From Sinorhizobium sojae CCBAU 05684 (lineage in GTDB: Bacteria; Pseudomonadota; Alphaproteobacteria; Rhizobiales; Rhizobiaceae), in the NCBI RefSeq assembly GCF_002288525.1, contig NZ_CP023068.1, positions 992,001-1,056,000 on the forward strand: DNA of 64,000 nt, written 5' to 3'. This document shows, piece by piece, positions 1-7,373 of this stretch. Positions within the stretch are counted from its first letter, which is position 1, and the number at the start of each line of letters is the position of its first letter. The translations under genes were made by a program, and so were the position numbers. The notes beneath the pieces were generated by a model that was given only the letters and a program-made list of their open reading frames with translations, was not told the origin of the DNA and made no database searches.

Positions 1-88
1 GCGGGTGCAACTATCAAAGCCAGGAGGCTTGCACTGCAGATTAGATTCCTCATGTCGGATTCTCCCACTTGCCTGTTGGGCTGGTTTG

Positions 89-106
89 CGGAGGCGACCG
101 CCTCCG
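89..106 (-). terminator. Small inverted repeat, possible weak terminator
   Basis: A 7-bp perfect stem (CGGAGGC/GCCTCCG) with a 4-nt loop lies about 100 nt downstream of the stop codon of the leftward molybdenum-hydroxylase operon. No T-run follows it on the minus strand, so intrinsic terminator function is doubtful. Positions 1-202 otherwise show no gene. Confidence 0.2.
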
Positions 107-202
107 TCCCTGTCCAACCGAGATGTCGCGACGATGTTCCGCCATTAGGGCCGACATGCCGGGCCTCTATCAAGAAAATCCTCAACGGGGAGAACTGATC
201 GT

Positions 203-2452
203 TCAGGCCCGCATAGCGGAACGTACGCGCTCTGGTTGGAGCGGCAGGTCGCGAATGCGTACGCCGATCGCGTCCGCCACGGCATTGGCGATCGCGGCCG
301 CTGCAGGACCCTGGGAGGCCTCACCTGTGCCCAGGAAAGGCTCTCCCGGCCGGTCGATGACGTGGACTTCCACCGTCTCCGGCACTGACGGGAAACGCAT
401 GATCGGGTAACCCGCCCAGTCGGCCGAATGGACCCCTTCTTCGTTGAAGCGGACCTGCTCGAAAAGCGTCCAACTTGCCGATTGCACAAGCCCGCCCTCG
501 ATCTGGTTGCGGATACCGTCGGGATTGACGGCCTGGCCGCTGTCGCAGGCAGCGACTGCGCGGCCAAGCATGATGCGCCCGGTTGCGCCGTCCACCTCCA
601 CATCGATAGCCACCGCGCAATAGGCGGCGAGGTTCTTGTAACGGGCATAGGCAAAGCCGCGCCCGCGTCCCGGTCTCCGCTCCCAACCATTCCAGTCGAA
701 CGCCTCGGCGGCCGTAGTCACGACATCGCGGGCTCGCGGATCTTCAAGCCGGACAAGCCGGAACTCCACCGGGTCCGCCCCGGCGGCAAGCGCCAGTTCG
801 TCCATGAAACTCTCCAGTGCAAAGACGTTCGTGTAAGCGCCGAGGGAGCGCAGGGCCGATGTGCGCAACGGCATCTCGCTGATGAAGTGTTCGACGACGC
901 GTGCATTCGGGATGTTGTATTCCGGAACGGCGTTTCGGTCTGCGCCGCCGGCTGGCTGCGGGATATTGGCGGGCGCTTCCGGCTCGAAGGAGCCGGAGAT
1001 GAGTTGCGCGGGCAGGAGGTTGCCCGCCGGGCCGGGCCTCGTGGTGTGCGGATTGCTCCAGACTTCGTAGTTCCAGCTCGATACGTCGCCAGTGCCGGAA
1101 ACAGAGCCATTTGCCCGCACGACCATGGCCGAGCCATAAGGTTCCCATTGATGCTCGTGGTCACGCATCCACTGAACGCGGACCGGGCGATCGGGCAGGG
1201 CGCGCGCCAGCAGGGCTGCATCGGCTGCCGCGTCGTCGGCGCCGTTATGGCCATAGCAGCCCGCGCCCTCCATATGGATGAGTCGGACCGCGCGTTCGTC
1301 CATGCCCATCATCTCGGCGATCGCCGAACGATCCGGGTAGACCCCTTGGGTGTGGCTCCAGATGGTGAGCTGCCCATTCTGGAAGAGGCCCACCGCACAG
1401 GATGGCCCTATCGATCCGTGCATCTGGTAGGGCCGTGTGTAGGTGGCTTCGACGACCTTCGCTCCTTCGGGCGGCGAGGCGGCCGTTTCCGGCCCATTGA
1501 TCACGCTGCTGTCTGCCGGCAACTGCATCAGGTGATCGTAGATGTCAGTATCGGAAGGCAGCGATGCGCCTCCTTCCCACTGCGCGGCAGCTTGGAGCGC
1601 CCGCATCGCCTTTATCGCCTGGAACTCTCCTTCCGCGATCACACCGAGATAGTTGCCGTCACGCACCACCCTGATCACGCCTGGCATCTCATCGACCTGC
1701 GACGTATCGAGGTCGGAAAGGCGCATGCCTCGTCTCGGCGGACGCACGACGCGGGCATGCACCATGCCTTCCAGTTTCAGGTCGTGCACATAGGACGGCT
1801 CGCCGGTGACTTTGCCCGGAATATCAACTCGCGGTACCGATTGCCCCATGACCGTATAGCTCTCGGGCTCGAAGAAGCCGGTCTGGTCGTTCACCGTCAC
1901 ATGAAGCGACCGTCCGCTGACGAGCTGTCCGTAGCTTAGCCTTTCGCCGGCACTGCTGACGACAGTGCCGTCCTCGGCCTTGAGATCGTCCGCCGCGACA
2001 CCGAGTTGATCGGCCGCCAGTTCGATCATCATCCGGCGCAGATAGGCTGCCGCGTGCAGAATGGCCGTGCCGCTCTTTTCCATCGAATGACTGGCTGCGG
2101 TGTAGCCCTCGTCTGGCGTCTGTCCGGTATCGGCGGTGAGGAGCCTGATGCGCGAGAAGTCCACCTTGAGCTGTTCCGCCGCGATCTGGCTGAGGGCTGT
2201 CCGGATGCCCTGACCGAGTTCGGCCTTGCCGGTAAAGACCGTGATGCTTTCGTCGTCGTCGATCCGGATCCAGGAATCAAGGAAAGGAAAGTCGGAAAGA
2301 CTTCCCGGAAGCCTAACGGGAGGTGGAGAGTCGGCTGGCGCGCCTTCCTGGGCCGCAAGCCGGACGGGCGAAATCGAGAAGTAGAGCACGAGCGCTCCAC
2401 CGCTCTTGAGAAGTGAGCGGCGCGACAGTTCCAGCTGTCCAGGGACGGTCAT
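203..2452 (-). CDS. Molybdopterin-binding subunit of xanthine-dehydrogenase-family aldehyde/isoquinoline-type oxidoreductase, Tat-exported
   Basis: A 749-aa protein of the single-chain IorB-like group of molybdenum hydroxylases, which hydroxylate N-heterocycles or oxidise aldehydes. Residues 10-16 carry a twin-arginine motif (SRRSLLK) followed by a hydrophobic stretch, so export by Tat is predicted. A GTGEASQGP segment near the C-terminus matches the family's catalytic-glutamate loop (GxGE). The ATG overlaps the stop of the upstream 2Fe-2S gene by 4 nt, which indicates translational coupling. Length and gene order match three-component periplasmic enzymes (Mo subunit, 2Fe-2S subunit, cytochrome c) that pass electrons to the respiratory chain. 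The substrate cannot be read from sequence. A 503-aa open frame on the opposite strand is a shadow. Confidence 0.9.
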   Translation of the reverse strand: MTVPGQLELSRRSLLKSGGALVLYFSISPVRLAAQEGAPADSPPPVRLPGSLSDFPFLDSWIRIDDDESITVFTGKAELGQGIRTALSQIAAEQLKVDFSRIRLLTADTGQTPDEGYTAASHSMEKSGTAILHAAAYLRRMMIELAADQLGVAADDLKAEDGTVVSSAGERLSYGQLVSGRSLHVTVNDQTGFFEPESYTVMGQSVPRVDIPGKVTGEPSYVHDLKLEGMVHARVVRPPRRGMRLSDLDTSQVDEMPGVIRVVRDGNYLGVIAEGEFQAIKAMRALQAAAQWEGGASLPSDTDIYDHLMQLPADSSVINGPETAASPPEGAKVVEATYTRPYQMHGSIGPSCAVGLFQNGQLTIWSHTQGVYPDRSAIAEMMGMDERAVRLIHMEGAGCYGHNGADDAAADAALLARALPDRPVRVQWMRDHEHQWEPYGSAMVVRANGSVSGTGDVSSWNYEVWSNPHTTRPGPAGNLLPAQLISGSFEPEAPANIPQPAGGADRNAVPEYNIPNARVVEHFISEMPLRTSALRSLGAYTNVFALESFMDELALAAGADPVEFRLVRLEDPRARDVVTTAAEAFDWNGWERRPGRGRGFAYARYKNLAAYCAVAIDVEVDGATGRIMLGRAVAACDSGQAVNPDGIRNQIEGGLVQSASWTLFEQVRFNEEGVHSADWAGYPIMRFPSVPETVEVHVIDRPGEPFLGTGEASQGPAAAAIANAVADAIGVRIRDLPLQPERVRSAMRA

Positions 2453-2940
2453 TGAGTATTCCCCCCTGCGGCGGACGTTTGTTCCCGGAACCCTTCACTC
2501 GCCCGGTGCACGGCGCGCAGGATGCGCATATGCGTTCCGCAGCGGCAGAGAGAGGGCTCAAGAGCTTGGCGGATAGTTAGTTCGTCAGGAGCGGAGTTCA
2601 GCAAAAGCAGGGCATGCGCACGCATGATCATACCCGGGATGCAATAGCCGCATTGTGCCGCCTGCTCCTCGATAAAGGCCCGTTGTACCGGGCCGGGACT
2701 GTCGATCGAACCGAGACCTTCGAGCGTCGTGATCTCCCGCTCGGCAAACATGGCTATGGGCGTAAGGCAAGAGAAGACGGGACGGTTGTCGGCGAGCACC
2801 GTGCAGGAGCCGCACTGGCCCAGTCCGCAGCCGAACTTCGCGCCGTTGAGCTGTATCTCATTGCGCAAAACGTAGAGCAGCGGCGTCTCCGGGTCGCTCT
2901 CGGTGTCGAACGTACTGCCGTTCACTCTCAGCGTGATCAT
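2449..2940 (-). CDS. 2Fe-2S iron-sulfur subunit of the molybdenum hydroxylase
   Basis: A 163-aa electron-transfer subunit of the xanthine dehydrogenase/IorA type. The N-terminal plant-ferredoxin-like cluster site is visible as CGLGQCGSC followed by a fourth Cys (FSC). The C-terminal alpha-helical cluster site shows CGYC and CRC. The reading frame stays open upstream to 3051, but the ATG at 2940 begins the canonical MITLRVNG start and lies just 4 nt after the stop of the cytochrome c gene, so the longer version is rejected. It should shuttle electrons from the Mo centre encoded by the overlapping gene to the cytochrome c subunit. No Tat signal is visible, so it probably travels with the large subunit. 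Confidence 0.92.
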   Translation of the reverse strand: MITLRVNGSTFDTESDPETPLLYVLRNEIQLNGAKFGCGLGQCGSCTVLADNRPVFSCLTPIAMFAEREITTLEGLGSIDSPGPVQRAFIEEQAAQCGYCIPGMIMRAHALLLLNSAPDELTIRQALEPSLCRCGTHMRILRAVHRASEGFREQTSAAGGNTQ

Positions 2941-2944
2941 TCTC

Positions 2945-4240
2945 TCACTCCGCTTCGGCTGTTTCTGCCACGGCAACTGCCCCTGGGTGCGTTCTCCTGG
3001 CGACGACGTCGTCGATGTCCAGCCAGGGCTCCAGCCCGGTGTACCGCCCACGCAGATAGGCCGCGAGCGCCACCAACTGCTCGTCCGTCAGGGCCCCGGC
3101 AAACCCGGGCATGTAGCGGCCCGGCTGACCCTCGGGCGGCTTGACGCCTTCCTCTATGACCCGGATGAGATTTAAAGGCGTGGGTATGCGGATCGACGTG
3201 CTATAGGCCAGAGGCAAGCCCGCGGCGAAAGGCGAGGGGCTCGCATCGTGGCAGACCGCGCAAGCGCCGGCATAGATCACCGCGCCGATATCGTCGCCGT
3301 CACGCGCATCGCCGACAGCGCCGGTGATCTCGGCATCGGTCTCCGCCTCGTCGCCCTCCATGAGCAACGTGATATAGGCCGAGATCGCCGCGACATCTTC
3401 GTCGGCAATGCGCGAGAGGTTGTGGACGACGGGCGCCATTGCGCCGAAAGCGACGCCGTGCTCGTCAACCCACCGGCCCGCCAGGTAGTCGGCCAATTTC
3501 TGTTCGTTCCACCTGACCGCCGCCGGCACATCACCGGCGATTGCGGGTGCGTACCAGTTCTCGGTGACCTCGCCTCGCAGGAAGTCGTCCTCTTTTTCGG
3601 CCTGGAGAGCATTGCGCGGCGTGTGGCAGCCGCCGCAATGCCCCAGTCCCTGGACGAGATACGCGCCACGGTTCACCTTCTCGTCTGCATCCGGGAGACG
3701 GGTAAAGCGTTCATTGTCCAGATAGAGAAGCTTCCACGCGGCCAACAGCGGGCGGAGGTTGAACGGAAATCGCAGTTCATTTTCCGGCGCCTCGTTCCGC
3801 ACCGGCTCACGCGTCATGAGATAGGCATAGAGGGCATCGACATCCTCCGGCATCACCTTCGTGAAATGGTGATAGGGAAAGGCGGGGTAGAGGTGCTGCC
3901 CCTCTCTATCGAGTCCCTCATACATCGAACGTCGGAAGGCTGCTTGTGACCAGTTGCCGATGCCAGTCTCCGGGTCCGGCGTGATGTTCGTCGAAAAGAT
4001 GGTGCCAAGCGGAGTCGGGATCGGCCGGCCGCCTGCGTAGGCTTCCCCCCGCTCGGCCGTGTGGCATTCTGCGCAGTTTCCGATCAGCGCTAGGCGCTCG
4101 CCAAGCTCGATAGTGGCGCTGTCGAAACGTTGCGGATCGGGACGCTCAATGGGTTCGAGCGAACGCGGGCTGACAGCATAGGCGACGGCCGTCGCCGCAA
4201 GCACGATGAGCGCTACGACGACGCCATAGAGAATTTTCAC
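2945..4240 (-). CDS. Tri-haem membrane-anchored cytochrome c (alcohol/aldehyde dehydrogenase cytochrome subunit type)
   Basis: A 431-aa protein with three CXXCH haem sites: CAECH (residues 56-60), CGGCH (202-206) and CAVCH (327-331). An N-terminal hydrophobic helix (about residues 4-23) anchors or exports it. The layout matches the cytochrome subunit of membrane-bound alcohol/aldehyde dehydrogenases, which passes electrons to quinone or a terminal oxidase. I chose the GTG start at 4240 because GGAGGAG lies 7 nt upstream and the hydrophobic helix follows at once; the frame itself is open to 4369. First gene of the three-gene operon, with two GGAAC-type stress promoters upstream. Confidence 0.9.
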   Translation of the reverse strand: MKILYGVVVALIVLAATAVAYAVSPRSLEPIERPDPQRFDSATIELGERLALIGNCAECHTAERGEAYAGGRPIPTPLGTIFSTNITPDPETGIGNWSQAAFRRSMYEGLDREGQHLYPAFPYHHFTKVMPEDVDALYAYLMTREPVRNEAPENELRFPFNLRPLLAAWKLLYLDNERFTRLPDADEKVNRGAYLVQGLGHCGGCHTPRNALQAEKEDDFLRGEVTENWYAPAIAGDVPAAVRWNEQKLADYLAGRWVDEHGVAFGAMAPVVHNLSRIADEDVAAISAYITLLMEGDEAETDAEITGAVGDARDGDDIGAVIYAGACAVCHDASPSPFAAGLPLAYSTSIRIPTPLNLIRVIEEGVKPPEGQPGRYMPGFAGALTDEQLVALAAYLRGRYTGLEPWLDIDDVVARRTHPGAVAVAETAEAE

Positions 4241-4280
4241 CGGGTTCTCCTCCAATCGAGAAGAGTCCTCGATGGAGCCC

Positions 4281-4306
4281 AACCGACAGCACCCCAAAAA
4301 TGTTCC
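4281..4306 (-). promoter_or_regulatory. RpoE2/EcfG-type promoter for molybdenum hydroxylase operon
   Basis: On the minus strand GGAAC (4306-4302) is followed by 19 nt and TT (4282-4281). This fits the S. meliloti RpoE2 consensus GGAAC-N18/19-TT and lies about 40 nt upstream of the cytochrome c start. Confidence 0.6.
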
Positions 4307-4713
4307 ATGTGCCGTAACGTTAAGGCGTCCGCACCAAAAATCGCGGTGCCTGGTTTCAGGCACCGCCAAAGAGCAAAAGGGGGACTAGATTGTCGCTCCA
4401 AATGATGAGGAACGATGCATAGTCAATCCACAGCCGGGCAATTTGTTCCACGGCTTGCATTTAATGAAGAGCTGCTGGAGACAAGAAATTCTTACGGGAT
4501 TGCAACCGCTTGGCGGCACATACCATGCATCGCGCTGGAAAGCCCTTGAGCCACTCGGCGCAGGTTTCGGTCGGCGCTACACTGGAGACTCCCCCCGCGC
4601 GTTGGTCACACGGATACGGGGTTTTACCCGGCGCACGCTAGGTCCACCGACGCTCGAGCGGCTGCGAGCTTATTCGCAGCCTTGCCGCGGGACTGCAAGT
4701 CGGGGCCAAGCCT
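4307..4713. other. Intergenic region without a supported gene
   Basis: About 400 nt between the molybdenum hydroxylase operon and the next small gene. A plus-strand frame (4443-4730) is open, but its protein is low-complexity, has no good ribosome binding site and resembles nothing I know. The only clear content is a second GGAAC-type promoter match on the minus strand at 4425-4449. Confidence 0.5.
4425..4449 (-). promoter_or_regulatory. Second RpoE2/EcfG-type promoter match
   Basis: GGAAC (4449-4445), 18 nt, TT (4426-4425) on the minus strand. It would give a leader of about 180 nt before the cytochrome c start, or drive an unrecognised small RNA. Less certain than the proximal site. Confidence 0.4.
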
Positions 4714-4869
4714 CTAAATCCGACCCATGAGTACCAGAATCAGGAGCACGACGAGCAACAGCCCGAGGAATCCGGAAGGGCCATAGCCCCAGCCCGTTGA
4801 GTACGGCCACGTAGGGATCGCCGCTATCAGCAACACGACGAGAATGATCAGGAGTATGGTTCCAAGCAT
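4714..4869 (-). CDS. DUF3309 family small membrane protein
   Basis: A 51-aa, almost wholly hydrophobic protein. Two membrane segments flank a conserved PTWPYSTGWGYGPSG loop typical of the DUF3309 family. No biochemical function is known; members are frequent among envelope-stress and general-stress genes of alphaproteobacteria. The start at 4869 is fixed by AAGGAGA about 8 nt upstream; the open frame that continues to 5184 has no family resemblance. A stress promoter lies about 120 nt upstream. Confidence 0.88.
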   Translation of the reverse strand: MLGTILLIILVVLLIAAIPTWPYSTGWGYGPSGFLGLLLVVLLILVLMGRI

Positions 4870-4988
4870 GCCGGCTCTCCTTAAGCAATTATCGCTACAC
4901 GTCCACGCTTCGGTTTGGGCGTCGGAAGGGGCCTTTTCGAAAATTTCAATCGACCCGGAGCTCAAACCTAGATGAGATTTGCACCCTA

Positions 4989-5014
4989 AACCCGAAAGCC
5001 GCGCAAATGGTTCC
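4989..5014 (-). promoter_or_regulatory. RpoE2/EcfG-type promoter for DUF3309 gene
   Basis: GGAAC (5014-5010), 19 nt, TT (4990-4989) on the minus strand, about 120 nt upstream of the DUF3309 start. Confidence 0.55.
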
Positions 5015-5098
5015 GGAGGCACGCTCAAACGTTTGCTGATGCAGCAGTGTCGTTTGCTGGTCTGAGGCTGCCATTGGTCCGAAGCGGCGCCAGCTACC

Positions 5099-5272
5099 TC
5101 AGAGCACGATCCCTCCGGCCATGATCGCGAGCACAAGAAAGACGAGGAATATGGCCACGGCGATAAAGAACAGTATCTTGGCAATCCCGGCCGTCGCAGC
5201 CGAAACGCCGGAGAAGCCTAAGAAGCCCGCGACGAGAGAGATTAAAAAGAAGATCAAAGCCCACTTCAACAT
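5099..5272 (-). CDS. DUF1328 (UPF0391) small membrane protein
   Basis: A 57-aa protein starting [13 protein letters not shown] and containing [18 protein letters not shown], both typical of the DUF1328/UPF0391 family. Two membrane helices are predicted, around residues 5-22 and 33-55. Function unknown; homologues are often stress-induced. No strong ribosome binding site is visible, and I found no exact GGAAC-N18/19-TT motif upstream, unlike most neighbours. It lies between the DUF3309 gene (same strand) and the divergent DUF892 gene. Confidence 0.88.
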   Translation of the reverse strand: MLKWALIFFLISLVAGFLGFSGVSAATAGIAKILFFIAVAIFLVFLVLAIMAGGIVL

Positions 5273-5405
5273 TTCTACACCTGTGGTGGTAGGAGTGATC
5301 CCGTAGAAAATAGGGCATCATTCCGACATGGCCAGAAGGCGACGACGTGCGGCGAGAGCCTGCTGAGATTGCCGGATCCAAAGACGCCATTCCTGCCGTT
5401 ATGAC

Positions 5406-5430
5406 GGAACCAATTTCAAGGGACGGCGTT
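5406..5430 (+). promoter_or_regulatory. RpoE2/EcfG-type promoter for DUF892 gene
   Basis: GGAAC (5406-5410), 18 nt, TT (5429-5430), 46 nt upstream of the ATG at 5476. Confidence 0.75.
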
Positions 5431-5475
5431 AGACGGGCTCGTACCAAACGGGCTCGCTGAGAAGGAGGGCAAGCC

Positions 5476-5970
5476 ATGGCAGAAAAAACACTTGAGACGC
5501 TGTTCTATGAAACGCTCAGGGACGTCTACTACGCCGAACGACAGATCCTGAAGGCGTTGCCGAAGATGGCGAGGGCAGCTCAGTCCCAGAATTGCAAGGA
5601 CGCGTTCGAAAAGCACAAGGAACAAACCGAGACGCATGTCGAGCGGCTGCAGCAGGTATTCGACATGATCGGCAAGCGGGCTCAGGGAAGAACATGCGAA
5701 GCAATGGACGGCCTGATTGCCGAGGGCGAGGACGTCGCCGAGGAGTTCAAAGGGTCGCCCGCCATAGATGCGGGACTGATTGCGGCAGCGCAGGCGGTCG
5801 AACACTACGAAATCGCGCGCTATGGCACCCTGAAGACCTGGGCAACGCAGCTTGGCCTTAAGGAAGCGGTGTCCCTCCTCGACGCGACGCTGCAGGAAGA
5901 AGGCGATACGGACAAGAAGCTTACCAAACTTGCCGTAGACGCAGCGAACCAGAAGGCGAAAGCGGCCTGA
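5476..5970 (+). CDS. Ferritin-like DUF892 (YciE/YciF-type) stress protein
   Basis: A 164-aa protein of the DUF892 ferritin-like family (E. coli YciE/YciF). The N-terminal TLETLFYETLRDVYYAERQ and the later HYEIARYGTL contain the Glu/His residues that in this family sit in a four-helix bundle and may bind a di-metal centre. Roles in oxidative or osmotic stress are assumed rather than proven. Start at 5476 with GAAGGAGGG upstream. A GGAAC-type promoter precedes it and a hairpin followed by four T lies 26 nt downstream, so it is probably monocistronic. Confidence 0.92.
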   Translation: MAEKTLETLFYETLRDVYYAERQILKALPKMARAAQSQNCKDAFEKHKEQTETHVERLQQVFDMIGKRAQGRTCEAMDGLIAEGEDVAEEFKGSPAIDAGLIAAAQAVEHYEIARYGTLKTWATQLGLKEAVSLLDATLQEEGDTDKKLTKLAVDAANQKAKAA

Positions 5971-5995
5971 GCGGTCAGCTTCCCACACTAAAAAC

Positions 5996-6063
5996 GCCGG
6001 TGACTCTGCCGAGGAGGGGCGCAACTGATCCGCCCATCTTTCGGTCTCGGGTCACCGGCTTTT
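5996..6063 (+). terminator. Hairpin with T-run downstream of DUF892 gene
   Basis: GCCGGTGAC (5996-6004) pairs perfectly with GTCACCGGC (6051-6059) and is followed by TTTT (6060-6063). The 46-nt loop is long for an intrinsic terminator, so termination is likely but not certain. Confidence 0.5.
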
Positions 6064-6103
6064 GCCGTGGGCGAAACCGATGACGGTCGACGCGCTTTCG
6101 AGT

Positions 6104-6128
6104 GGAACAGGTTTGGCCGTGCATGGTT
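6104..6128 (+). promoter_or_regulatory. RpoE2/EcfG-type promoter for 6167-6951 operon
   Basis: GGAAC (6104-6108), 18 nt, TT (6127-6128), 39 nt before the ATG at 6167. Its position after an upstream frame opening at 6062 also argues for the later start. Confidence 0.75.
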
Positions 6129-6166
6129 CTAGCGATTGGGCGAGGCGAGCAGAAGAGGAAGGTCTC

Positions 6167-6427
6167 ATGAGCGAAGCCACCGCAACCGACAAGCATGAAG
6201 AAATCCGGCGCTGGGTCGAGGAGCGCAACGGCCACCCGGCGCGAGTGAAGGGCCCGAACGGCGGCCTGCTCCGCATTGATTTCGGCGAGCCCGAGGAATC
6301 CCTTGAGCAAATTTCCTGGGAGGAGTTCTTCCGTATCTTTGACGAGAACAAGTTGCTGTTCCTGCACCAGGACAAGACCGCGGATGGCAGCCTGAGCCGC
6401 TTCAACAAATTCATCGACCGGCAGTGA
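6167..6427 (+). CDS. Hypothetical small acidic protein, stress-regulated
   Basis: An 86-aa hydrophilic protein without signal or membrane segments. It contains RRWVEERNGHPARVKG and SWEEFFRIFDENKLLFLHQD, patterns I associate with a conserved rhizobial hypothetical family of unknown function. The start at 6167 is chosen over the first ATG of the frame (6062) because AGAGGAAGG lies just upstream and the stress promoter lies between the two. Its TGA overlaps the GTG start of the DUF1003 gene, so the two form a coupled operon. Confidence 0.8.
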   Translation: MSEATATDKHEEIRRWVEERNGHPARVKGPNGGLLRIDFGEPEESLEQISWEEFFRIFDENKLLFLHQDKTADGSLSRFNKFIDRQ

Positions 6428-6951
6428 ACGAAAGATCGCCCGCGGAGGCAACCCCCAGGCTCGACCGCAACATTCGCGCAGTGCTGAAACAGCGCGCGGA
6501 TGATGAGCGGAACAGAACGGCGCAGGACCGGATTTCGCAGCACATCACGAACTTTGCCGGTTCGCTGAAATTCCTTTATCTGCATATCCTCGCATTTGGG
6601 AGCTGGATCGTCGTGAACCTCGGGCTCCTGCCCGGCGTGCCGATTTTTGACCCGAGCTTTGCCATGCTCGCCATGATCGCCTCGGTGGAGGCGATCTTCA
6701 TTACCACTTTCGTGCTGATCTCCCAGAACCGAATGGCCCGGGAGGATGCCAAGCGGGCGGATCTGAACCTGCAGATATCCTTACTGGGGGAGCAGGAGGC
6801 GACACGCCTCCTGGCACTCGTTTCCGCGATCGCGAAGCGCCTTGATGTGAAGACGGATGTCGATGACACCATTGACGAGCTTGCGACGGAAATCACGCCG
6901 GAACAGGTGCTTCACAGGCTTGACGAGCGGGAAGCAGAACCGCGCGAGTAG
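6424..6951 (+). CDS. DUF1003 family membrane protein
   Basis: A 175-aa protein of the DUF1003 family. Two membrane helices are evident: FLYLHILAFGSWIVVNLGLL (about residues 43-62) and a second at about 73-97. A conserved polar stretch follows (SQNRMAREDAKRADLNLQI). Function unknown. The GTG start overlaps the preceding stop (GTGA), which indicates coupling. The cytoplasmic C-terminal tail is acidic. Convergent with the oxidase operon, whose last stop is 35 nt away. Confidence 0.88.
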   Translation: MNERSPAEATPRLDRNIRAVLKQRADDERNRTAQDRISQHITNFAGSLKFLYLHILAFGSWIVVNLGLLPGVPIFDPSFAMLAMIASVEAIFITTFVLISQNRMAREDAKRADLNLQISLLGEQEATRLLALVSAIAKRLDVKTDVDDTIDELATEITPEQVLHRLDEREAEPRE

Positions 6952-6985
6952 GCGGACGGAAGGCCTGCTCTCGCCGCGTTGGTGG

Positions 6986-7366
6986 TCACCTCAAGATCCC
7001 GCACACGTCGATCAGGAAGATCGATGTGCCGCTCCAGATGACCCCCGTCAACGACAGCAAACTCAAGAGCCGTTCGACGCGGATGGAAAACGTACGATTG
7101 TGCGGGTCCGGCATGTCGTAGCGCAGCATATGTGCGAGGCGGTCAGGAAAGAAGATGCCGAAACATAACACCAATATGGCCCCCAACGTTGCCAGAACCA
7201 CCCACGTCTGGATGAGAGCGGACGGCGCGACTGAGCCGCTTCCGACGACGCAGGTTGCGGACTGGAAGCCATAGACGAGAAGCAGATGACCAGCCCATAG
7301 GGTCGGTCCGCTCAGCAGGAAGAGGATAGCGCTGGCGATTGGTGCTTCCCGTGCAGGATTCTTCAT
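6986..7366 (-). CDS. Small membrane protein, last gene of the alternative oxidase operon
   Basis: A 126-aa protein with three or four hydrophobic helices (about residues 11-33, 48-75 and 100-122). I do not recognise a named family. It starts 7 nt after the stop of the subunit I-III gene on the same strand, so it is very probably co-transcribed and may be a small accessory subunit (subunit IV-like) or assembly protein. That role is inferred only from position and topology. Confidence 0.75.
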   Translation of the reverse strand: MKNPAREAPIASAILFLLSGPTLWAGHLLLVYGFQSATCVVGSGSVAPSALIQTWVVLATLGAILVLCFGIFFPDRLAHMLRYDMPDPHNRTFSIRVERLLSLLSLTGVIWSGTSIFLIDVCGILR

Positions 7367-7373
7367 CGCGAAC

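Noticed and set aside
428..1939. Long open frame on the plus strand (503 aa)
   Set aside because: It lies opposite the molybdenum hydroxylase gene, has no family pattern and reflects GC-rich antisense openness.
4443..4730. Plus-strand frame of 95 aa
   Set aside because: No ribosome site and an unlikely protein composition; treated as noncoding.
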